From positions 1 through 17,534 of the forward strand of contig JAGHBT010000235.1 in the NCBI GenBank assembly GCA_021160845.1: a stretch of 17,534 bases of DNA. Reading direction: 5' to 3'. The translations under genes were made by a program, and so were the position numbers. This DNA is from a bacterium. Its GTDB lineage: Bacteria > Krumholzibacteriota > Krumholzibacteriia > Krumholzibacteriales > WJIX01. The notes below the pieces were generated by a model. That model saw nothing but the letters and a program-made list of their open reading frames with translations, did not search any database and was not told the origin of the DNA. Positions 8,901 through 14,616 of the stretch are shown in pieces (position 1 is the stretch's first letter; each line of letters begins with the position of its first letter).

Positions 8901-10854
8901 CGTATCCCTCCCTTGCCGTCCCATAAATAAGTAAGGAGAAGATAAGAACAAGGAAAAAAGAGGAAAATATTACTGTGATTATCTCTTCTTTTCTTAACAG
9001 AGGAAAAATCCTTAATGACATAAGGAAAATTGCCGCCGCTGGTAATAACTGTGTCCAATCGCCCTTAAGCAGAACTATCAAAACTGCCACCGTCATAAAC
9101 GATATCAAAGCCGCTTCCTTCAACCCGCCATTTCTCCAGATTAAAACCAATCGGGATACAAATACAAGAATGATAAAAATCGCCGCAACAGCAAACAGTA
9201 GGGCCAGATGGAGAGAAAGAACCGAGCTGTCGAAAAACCCGATATCCAACCCTATTATTTTTGGATTCGCGTTCTTCACAACCCTTGACACCAAATCGGA
9301 AGCGACAAGTGTTCCTGAAAAAAGAAATACCGTAAGGATCACCGTTTTACCCGCGGCACGAATCCAGTTCAGCGAACTTGCTCCGCAAATCTTTCTTTCA
9401 AGTATTCCAGGATAGAAAGCACGAAACACCTTGATTGAACCAAAAACAAAAAACAATCCAAAAAGAGATGTCAGCACAAAATCGCCCGCCGTACGAAATA
9501 ATCCACCCGGCATATCATCCATATACATCACGGGGTCGAAAAAATTCGTGCCCAGAAACGAACTCGGCAATTTCAGTGTCAGCAAAACATATCGAATTAA
9601 AGAAAGAAAAAATAACAGGACTCCAATTCTTCTGATCAAACCCCAGAATCTGTTTCCATCTTTAACCCTTTTTCTCACATAAGCCCTGTAAATCCAAACG
9701 CCGAGAATTGTTACAATTAGAGTTAACAAAAACCCCGACATTAACCCTTTTTTCGCTTCCTTTCCCCTGGCGGCAATATTAAAATTATTCCCCCGGACGC
9801 GGAGCCGGGCAATCGGAAATCCGGTGTCCGAGTGAATTGTCCCATAAATGCCAACTTTACCATTCGGGTCATAATAAACCACAGGGTTACTTTCTTCGCT
9901 CCATTGCTTGATTGTATGATTTTGCTTTTTTATGTCTCCACTCTGAAATGTAAAATCTATATCTACATTATGTTTCGCGGAGATAACATCTTCCAGGCTC
10001 GTTTTACGAAGAACTCTTGTTCTCTTTTTGTAAGCTACTTCTACGGGGGTATCTACTATAATTCTACCCCATTTGCAGTACATATTTTTAACCAACAATG
10101 TATAGAGCTTTGCTTTGGCCGTAAAAACCCCTGGCGTAAGGGATGATATTTCCCTCAAATAACGAGGTTTCCCTCCCCACGCAATCCTTACATTTTCCTC
10201 CGAGTAAACCTGTATCCCTATCTCGTTAAACGGCTCTATACGTCCATATACTCCCTTCGCGAGAGAATCGATCTTGCAAACAAGCTCCGCCCTCTCAACT
10301 CTCGTCAATTTATCAATCCCGACGACCTCAACTACTTTCTTCGCTTTATTCCCCGTGTTTGTAAGGACAAGTTCAATGTCTTTGAGGTTTTTCCCCGCGT
10401 CGTTATATATCTTGCCGAGGCGAATAGCTTCTTCCCGTTTCCAGTTATTCTGATCACTACCTGCAGGAGAAAGCAGCAAGATCAATCCCATTAAAAGCAC
10501 AAGAGATATTATAAGAACCGGTTCTATGGCTCCTCCCGGCTTTCTTATTTCATCTTCTTTTATCCCTTTTTCCTTCCCAAACCCCGAACCCACAATATCC
10601 GCCAGCTCTTTAGGATACCATTTTTCCCCCTTCTTCAACCTACCACCGATCCCCAAAATCATTTTTCCAGGTGGAGGAAGAATAACAAACGCGATAAATC
10701 CGGCATCGAGCAATATAAACATCAACCACAATGGAGATGGAAGACTCGTATTGCCAAGAGATAAAAAGGAAACAAAAAAGGCTAGAGAGGCACCAAGGAA
10801 AATCCAAAGAGAAACATAAAAGAACTTTTGTTCTTTCTTATAATCCAAGCTCAC
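5986..10854 (-). CDS. Giant NtrY-type sensor histidine kinase
   Basis: Encodes 1622 residues, about twice the length of classical NtrY (roughly 700-770). Three N-terminal membrane helices (about 13-33, 42-60, 112-130) are followed by a soluble domain (about 131-365), then a block of roughly seven helices (371-645). A second soluble domain follows (655-900), then helices at about 903-925 and 944-964, a third, Cache-like extracytoplasmic domain (970-1205) and a final helix (1207-1232). The cytoplasmic part is canonical: HAMP (about 1226-1278), PAS (1288-1400), HisKA with the NtrY-like H-box IAHEVKNPLTPIKLSAQ (phospho-acceptor His1417), and HATPase with N-box Asn1531, DTGSGL (1559-1564) and TGTGLGLA (1582-1589). 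All catalytic motifs are present, so it should be an active kinase. No response regulator is adjacent. The GTG start at 10854 has GGAG 5 nt upstream, and no ATG precedes it in frame before a stop. Confidence 0.95.
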   Translation of the reverse strand: MSLDYKKEQKFFYVSLWIFLGASLAFFVSFLSLGNTSLPSPLWLMFILLDAGFIAFVILPPPGKMILGIGGRLKKGEKWYPKELADIVGSGFGKEKGIKEDEIRKPGGAIEPVLIISLVLLMGLILLLSPAGSDQNNWKREEAIRLGKIYNDAGKNLKDIELVLTNTGNKAKKVVEVVGIDKLTRVERAELVCKIDSLAKGVYGRIEPFNEIGIQVYSEENVRIAWGGKPRYLREISSLTPGVFTAKAKLYTLLVKNMYCKWGRIIVDTPVEVAYKKRTRVLRKTSLEDVISAKHNVDIDFTFQSGDIKKQNHTIKQWSEESNPVVYYDPNGKVGIYGTIHSDTGFPIARLRVRGNNFNIAARGKEAKKGLMSGFLLTLIVTILGVWIYRAYVRKRVKDGNRFWGLIRRIGVLLFFLSLIRYVLLTLKLPSSFLGTNFFDPVMYMDDMPGGLFRTAGDFVLTSLFGLFFVFGSIKVFRAFYPGILERKICGASSLNWIRAAGKTVILTVFLFSGTLVASDLVSRVVKNANPKIIGLDIGFFDSSVLSLHLALLFAVAAIFIILVFVSRLVLIWRNGGLKEAALISFMTVAVLIVLLKGDWTQLLPAAAIFLMSLRIFPLLRKEEIITVIFSSFFLVLIFSLLIYGTAREGYDELKKKRIREMVYEFNHPEESWIRSLLPDICIDISHEKNVISVVASEKESAAFEIWAGSSLGKFDLPCVLDVYDSSGKKFSTFSLGIPLGISHDVPVINISSPSSIVIQKKEETSKGVAHYFVGISPIYSIEGNSIGKVEIKIPYFYENTELLARAGPETPEIFHKEEEGSFGRRVDKPHNLLVARVESGRVVESSNPFLKTGAGVSVKGGEWFEIAAGKEKYCCTMDSDKEERGYLVGYQVFGFARKTIEWATVVSLEVILMIFSLFILFIIRKLPVLGSVTPDVSFSGALGFKQKLLLSFFIVSILPVAAMGVFSNKFIKERYKEEATREAGTGVESASSQIKHSIKSEAESFARSQYLSDILEGKENPKIRDISREGIRQFTLFNATEILLDESLSNLSIEDALNLIEGGRLGEVSITYSPNHMFGGVVISISLPGVTEGYLYYRRRIDDEFVKGIAQVLGKNLNVYYKGKLQASSQRDLFTGGFLNPLLESSIFADVALRGSKIVIGTESLGEYSYHVASAPMKPLKGSVVGVLSVPLLYQPSLVQKEIHKALGLLMGLLALLFAAAVSLGVFLAGKIFTPIAQLRVGTRRIIEGDLEFRLEAGAPDEIGGLVDSFNLMTTGLREARKELLERQKYLTTILDNVATGVITSGSDGRIVTFNPAGEKILDISREEIAGAKPSRIEREELRPFFDLFSIGQVRGEEREVTIFLREERRTIKAVVTSLPGNGGKSGTVIVFDDLTELIKSKKLSAWIEMSRQIAHEVKNPLTPIKLSAQLMRRAYDKKDEGFEEIFKSSIDTIMRHTDILRRIASEFSSFGKISELKAEKILLNGFLEEQISSYRGIEKIEIFFQPGEDIEVNADREGLRKVLNNLIENSIEAIESAGQIVLNTRQNKGVAEISILDTGSGLSHEVEERLFEPYFSTKTTGTGLGLAICKSLVDQMGGKIILRNRERSSGVEVIVTLPVS

Positions 10855-10859
10855 CAGGG

Positions 10860-10863
10860 CTCC
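10860..10863 (-). promoter_or_regulatory. Shine-Dalgarno fixing the GTG start of the kinase
   Basis: GGAG on the minus strand ends 5 nt before the GTG at 10854. Upstream in frame there is no ATG or GTG before a TGA, so this site decides the start. The rest of the 80-nt gap after secF holds no terminator-like hairpin and no small ORF, which suggests read-through from secF. Confidence 0.6.
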
Positions 10864-10934
10864 GGGTAAAAACAGCGAATGGATTCAAAATGAAGACTCC
10901 ACCTGAAAACTATCCAAAGATCATTGCTGATTCT

Positions 10935-12104
10935 CTATACCTTGGATCTCCGGGCTTTGGTAATTCTATTCTGCCACTCAACAAGAATCGGGCTCGCTAC
11001 GAATATCGATGAATAGGTTCCGACGACAACCCCTATAAGCAGAGCAAACGCGAAATCGTGAATAACTTCTCCTCCTGAGAAAAACAGAAAAAGAACTACT
11101 ATCAAAGTTGTAAGAGATGTAATTATCGTTCTGCTCAATGATTCATTTATGGAAATGTCTATCATTTTCTCATAAGACTCGCGCCGCCTCATACTGAAGT
11201 TTTCCCTTATTCTGTCAAACACAACAATAGTATCGTTTAAAGAATATCCAACTATTGTAAGAAACGCGGCAATAACAACCAGAGAGAGTTCCTTGCCGGT
11301 TATTGAAAAAATACCCAGAGTTATAAGTATATCATGAATCAAAGCCATAATAGCCCCTACCGCGAATCTGAATTCAAACCGCCAGCTGATATATATCAAA
11401 ATTCCGAAAAGTGAAATTACAATCGCGGCCCAGGCCCTGCTTTTAAGCTCTTCACCTATCTTGGGTCCCACGGTTTCAGTACGCCTGATAGTAATCTCTC
11501 TTTCAGGAAAACTCTTACTTATCCCTCTCTTTAATTTGTCCGCGGCTTTTGATTCGATCCCCTGAAACGAAAGATTGAACGCTACCCGTGTGGCGGTTTC
11601 CTTCGTAGCGGCGGTTATTCCAACTCCAATTTTTTTAATGCCGCCTTCTAAGATTTCCAGAGATGGAATGTTTGTTCCTTCGACGACAATAAGGTTATTT
11701 GCTTCAATGCCCTCATTCAAATCATTCGGCATTTTCTTTATTGATACTATCTTCCAATTACTTTCAGGCGCCACGGCATTCAGCGCTTCGAGTAATTTAT
11801 CGGAAACTATTTTGCTTTCGCTAATTTCCTCAACCTTTATAAGATATTCATTCGGTTGGCCAAACTCCTGAATATTAGCGTTTTTATACCCCGCTTTTTC
11901 CACAACATTCCGCAGTTCATTAATGGATACCGCCTTATCAAACAATATCTGTACTAGCGTACCACCTTCAAAATCAATGCTTAAATCGGGCCCTCCGTGA
12001 ATTACCAGCGAAACCAATCCAGCCACAATTACAACCAGCGAAATAATAAAGGCCTTATTTCTAAAACCCACAAACTTAATATCTGTCTTACCAAAAAAAC
12101 GCAT
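10935..12104 (-). CDS. secF: Protein translocase subunit SecF
   Basis: Encodes 389 residues. SecF partners SecD in the inner membrane and uses the proton motive force to pull exported proteins to the outer face after SecA/SecYEG translocation. The first helix is at about 18-36, followed by the hallmark DLSIDFEGGTLVQ (40-52). TVGPKIGEEL (211-220) leads into the membrane core with helices to about 372. GYSLNDTIVVFDRIREN (286-302) contains Asp291, equivalent to the conserved TM4 aspartate of SecF. The protein is longer than E. coli SecF (about 320). The extra length lies in the first periplasmic domain, roughly residues 124-195. It follows secD by 15 nt and has a strong Shine-Dalgarno (GAGGAG, 12110-12115, 5 nt from the ATG), so it should be made at a level matched to SecD. 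Confidence 0.97.
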   Translation of the reverse strand: MRFFGKTDIKFVGFRNKAFIISLVVIVAGLVSLVIHGGPDLSIDFEGGTLVQILFDKAVSINELRNVVEKAGYKNANIQEFGQPNEYLIKVEEISESKIVSDKLLEALNAVAPESNWKIVSIKKMPNDLNEGIEANNLIVVEGTNIPSLEILEGGIKKIGVGITAATKETATRVAFNLSFQGIESKAADKLKRGISKSFPEREITIRRTETVGPKIGEELKSRAWAAIVISLFGILIYISWRFEFRFAVGAIMALIHDILITLGIFSITGKELSLVVIAAFLTIVGYSLNDTIVVFDRIRENFSMRRRESYEKMIDISINESLSRTIITSLTTLIVVLFLFFSGGEVIHDFAFALLIGVVVGTYSSIFVASPILVEWQNRITKARRSKV

Positions 12105-12119
12105 TCTGTCTCCTCAAGT

Positions 12120-13868
12120 TTATATGCTGAGTTTCTGCACTTTCCCACTTCTTGTCCAAAAATCGAAAACCATTCTACTGAATACCAACGCCGTAAAGAT
12201 AGATCCCAAAATACCAATGCTCAGTGTCGTAGCAAAACCCTTCACAGGCCCCGTTCCGAACTGCCAGAGCACAAAAGCAGTTATGAGAGTCGTTAGGTTA
12301 GCGTCCACAATTGTTGTAAAGGCTTTCGCGTAGCCTGCATCCACAGAAGATCTGACTGTTTTATTCTTATTCAATTCCTCGCGTATTCGTTCAAAGATAA
12401 GAACATTCGCGTCAATTGCCATCCCTATCGTTAGAATAACCCCAGCCAGCCCGGGAAGCGTCAGGGCTGCTCCAAGATAGGCAAGAAATCCAAATATTAT
12501 AATCACATTGAACATCAGTGTAATTGAAGCGATTAATCCGGACAGTTTGTAGTAAACAATCATAAAAATAACTACAATCGCGAATCCAAGCAACCCGGCC
12601 CTAAGACCCATCCTTATAGAATCACGGCCAAGGCTTGGCCCAACCGATCTTTCTTCAATAATTTCCATAGCGGCCGGTAATGACCCGGCTCTCAATACTA
12701 TTGACAAATCCATTGCTTCCGCGTCAGTAAAATTGCCTTCAATAACACCCCGCCCACTCGGTATTTTACCCTTTATTATAGGGTACGATTTAATTTTACC
12801 ATCGAGTATTATCGCTGTAAATCTCCCGACATTTTTGCCGGTGAAGGACGCGAGATGCCGCGCTCCTGTTCTGTTGAAATCGAATCCAACGAGTAGTTTC
12901 TGTGGGGATTGCGGATCCGGTCTCGGAGTGGCATTATTTAAATTCTTTCCGGAAACCATTTCGTCGTTCGCCAGAAGGAAAAGAAATTTACCTCTCCCCC
13001 CAGCCTGAGATAGCGGTACCCACTCATCAAACCACATAAAATCACTGTCGCCGGGAATCGCTTTCATTATTTCAAGCTGAGAAAGCAGGGCTCTGACACG
13101 CGGAATATTTTCCTCTTTTACCAAAATCCAGTCCCTGTAAAATCTAAAAAGGAGTGAAGTAAAGGGTTTATCCTTGCTAATCGTTTCCAGGGGAATATTT
13201 CCCAAGTCCGCCTGGTCCTTTCCACTAAGTAGGAGAGAATCCCCTCCATCCTCATGTGTCCCGGCCACTGCAAGAGCTGTATCCTGCAATTCCTCTTTGG
13301 TGCCTTCAGAAACATCCGGGATCATTCCCGTAGTATCCATAGCAGATTCTTCGCTTACCTCTACGAGAGAATCCCCCTGCTCTCTTTTCAAAATTTCATC
13401 CAGCCTTTTAATAACCGCCGCGACTTCCTTCTGCTCACGTACAAGCCGCCATTCAAGCATCGCGGTCTGTCCTATCAATCTCTTCGCCCTCTCTGCATCC
13501 TGTAACCCGGGAAGCTGGACAATGATCCTGTTTCTTCCCTCTTTTTGAATTACCGGTTCAGAGACGCCAAATTGATCAACTCTATTTCTTATAACCTCAA
13601 GAGCGCGGTCTACCACATCTTTTCTCTCTTCTTCTTTCAACTCAGAATCATCAACTTCCAGTACAAGATGCATTCCACCCTTAAGATCAAGACCAAGTTT
13701 CAGGGATTTTTCCATAAGCTTATCGAACTTCTTAGGGTTTTCTGTTCTTAATTTCTCCCTTTCACCCTCAGGCATAGTTACTAACCTGAATGTCGGATAG
13801 AGAAAATAAAGAGCCCCCACCATAACCAGAAACACAATGATCAACTTTGCCCGTAAATTTTTTTTCAC
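12120..13868 (-). CDS. secD: Protein translocase subunit SecD
   Basis: Encodes 582 residues from the GTG at 13868, or 592 from an upstream GTG at 13898. I prefer 13868: it gives the usual SecD opening (basic VKKNLRAKL then a hydrophobic helix) and has a weak GTGGGG upstream, while the longer form has no ribosome site. Using 13868 numbering, KLGLDLKGGMHLVLEVD lies at 57-73, LPGLQDAERAKRLIGQTAMLEWR at about 119-141, and IEERSVGPSLGRDSI at 404-418. GMAIDANVLIFERIREEL (482-499) carries Asp486, the conserved TM4 residue needed for proton-driven function. Between about 147 and 280 lies a long acidic, Ser/Glu-rich insertion in the periplasmic domain that E. coli SecD lacks. It is the first gene of the minus-strand unit. 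The usual yajC is not upstream, and a candidate promoter lies about 100 nt upstream. Confidence 0.96.
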   Translation of the reverse strand: MKKNLRAKLIIVFLVMVGALYFLYPTFRLVTMPEGEREKLRTENPKKFDKLMEKSLKLGLDLKGGMHLVLEVDDSELKEEERKDVVDRALEVIRNRVDQFGVSEPVIQKEGRNRIIVQLPGLQDAERAKRLIGQTAMLEWRLVREQKEVAAVIKRLDEILKREQGDSLVEVSEESAMDTTGMIPDVSEGTKEELQDTALAVAGTHEDGGDSLLLSGKDQADLGNIPLETISKDKPFTSLLFRFYRDWILVKEENIPRVRALLSQLEIMKAIPGDSDFMWFDEWVPLSQAGGRGKFLFLLANDEMVSGKNLNNATPRPDPQSPQKLLVGFDFNRTGARHLASFTGKNVGRFTAIILDGKIKSYPIIKGKIPSGRGVIEGNFTDAEAMDLSIVLRAGSLPAAMEIIEERSVGPSLGRDSIRMGLRAGLLGFAIVVIFMIVYYKLSGLIASITLMFNVIIIFGFLAYLGAALTLPGLAGVILTIGMAIDANVLIFERIREELNKNKTVRSSVDAGYAKAFTTIVDANLTTLITAFVLWQFGTGPVKGFATTLSIGILGSIFTALVFSRMVFDFWTRSGKVQKLSI

Positions 13869-13966
13869 TTTGCCCCACTTTATTAAAACTAAAATCACGA
13901 ATTTTACTTATAACACACAATCCGCTAACAAGGATATAGTAATCCCCAAATCGGGTCGGAATATCT

Positions 13967-13996
13967 AATTTACAACAATTTTACCTCTATAGTCAA
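13967..13996 (-). promoter_or_regulatory. Candidate sigma70-type promoter for secD operon
   Basis: On the minus strand TTGACT (plus 13991-13996) is followed after 18 nt by TAAATT (plus 13967-13972). The -35 hexamer is good, but the -10 matches only four of six positions and spacing is slightly long. It would give a leader of roughly 90 nt before the preferred secD start. A TATAAG on the minus strand at 13907-13912 is an alternative -10 without a good -35. It would start transcription near 13900 and would favour the 13868 start. Confidence 0.4.
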
Positions 13997-14181
13997 AGAT
14001 AAAATATCGGTTGTTTCCCCAAAATGAACATTTGATTTCGATAACACAAATAATCACATAAGATTATATCCGTTTAGGGGTTAAATTATGCCCGTATAAA
14101 GCCTTCCAAAAATACACGAAAAGCCCCTGGGAAACCTTTTTCCCCCTTAGAAAAATCGGGAAACTCCAACTAAAATATATA

Positions 14182-14210
14182 TTGAATCCCGGTGTCTGTA
14201 ACTTTATAAT
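14182..14210 (+). promoter_or_regulatory. Sigma70-type promoter for the zinc-ribbon gene
   Basis: TTGAAT (14182-14187) and a perfect TATAAT (14205-14210) are separated by exactly 17 nt, in AT-rich DNA. Transcription should start near 14217, giving a leader of about 30 nt that includes the AAGGAAG ribosome site at 14234-14240. The downstream peptidase gene may also depend on this promoter, since no convincing promoter was seen in the 161-nt gap before it. Confidence 0.7.
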
Positions 14211-14245
14211 CTAATCGGGCGGAAAATTACAGAAAGGAAGAAAAA

Positions 14246-14455
14246 ATGCAAAACCTGAACTACAAATGTCCCAAGTGCGGAAACAACACCTATGAAACAG
14301 GGGAAATACGCACAACCGGTGGCTTTCTAAGCAAGATTTTTGATGTCCAAAGCAATAAATTTGCGACTGTAGTCTGCTCCAGATGCAAGTACACTGAATT
14401 TTACAAAGCAAACAGCAGTATGCTTGGCAATATTTTTGATTTCTTTACCGACTAG
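14246..14455 (+). CDS. Small zinc-ribbon protein, DUF2082 type
   Basis: Encodes 69 residues. Two CxxC knuckles, CPKCG (8-12) and CSRCKYTE (45-52), form a four-cysteine zinc ribbon. Between and after them are the features of the DUF2082/COG3478 family of predicted nucleic-acid-binding Zn-ribbon proteins: the ETGEIRTTGGFLSKIFDVQ stretch and the end LGNIFDFF. Length is normal for that family. The protein has no signal or membrane segment, so it is cytoplasmic. Its actual ligand is not known. The ATG at 14246 is well supported by AAGGAAG (14234-14240) and lies about 36 nt after a strong promoter. It is transcribed divergently from secD and in the same direction as the peptidase downstream. Confidence 0.92.
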   Translation: MQNLNYKCPKCGNNTYETGEIRTTGGFLSKIFDVQSNKFATVVCSRCKYTEFYKANSSMLGNIFDFFTD

Positions 14456-14616
14456 AAAATATATCGATCGCCCTGTGTAAGCTGCAAAGTTTCCAAATTT
14501 TGCAATGCGTTTACCGCTCGCCTTGTGCGACGCCAGCCCTCGCGCGGAGCTTCTTATATGGTAGTTGAAGTGAACCATGCCGCTTCGTCGTTCAATGGTG
14601 AACAAAAGGAGAAGAT
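14456..14616 (+). other. Gap between zinc-ribbon and peptidase genes
   Basis: Non-coding on the plus strand. It contains TGCAAA / TTTGCA (14483-14488 and 14499-14504, loop 10 nt), a GC-rich patch at about 14515-14550 that can form an imperfect hairpin (GCTC with GAGC outermost), and GTTCA / TGAAC (14590-14603) ending 3 nt before the AGGAG ribosome site of the peptidase gene (14607-14611). None has a T-tract typical of a terminator. No -35/-10 pair with proper spacing was found. Confidence 0.4.

Larger units (their letters stand above)
13869..14245. other. Divergent intergenic control region
   Basis: About 375 nt separate secD (leftward) from the zinc-ribbon gene (rightward). The stretch is AT-rich and has no credible coding frame on either strand. 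It contains a strong rightward promoter at its right end, a weaker leftward promoter candidate in its left third, and a small hairpin (GGGAAA / TTTCCC, 14129-14144). I see no recognisable riboswitch, tRNA or operator repeat. The middle part (about 14000-14120) remains unexplained. Confidence 0.6.

Noticed and set aside
14129..14144. GGGAAA / TTTCCC hairpin as a possible terminator
   Set aside because: Only 6 bp, half of it A-T, no T-tract of its own and no gene ending nearby on either strand.
14590..14603. GTTCA / TGAAC inverted repeat before the peptidase gene as an operator or riboregulator
   Set aside because: A 5-bp repeat is expected by chance. No second copy was found in the window.
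14327..14605. 92-codon minus-strand frame over the zinc-ribbon gene
   Set aside because: Antisense to a clear four-cysteine family protein, with no ribosome site and no recognisable domain.
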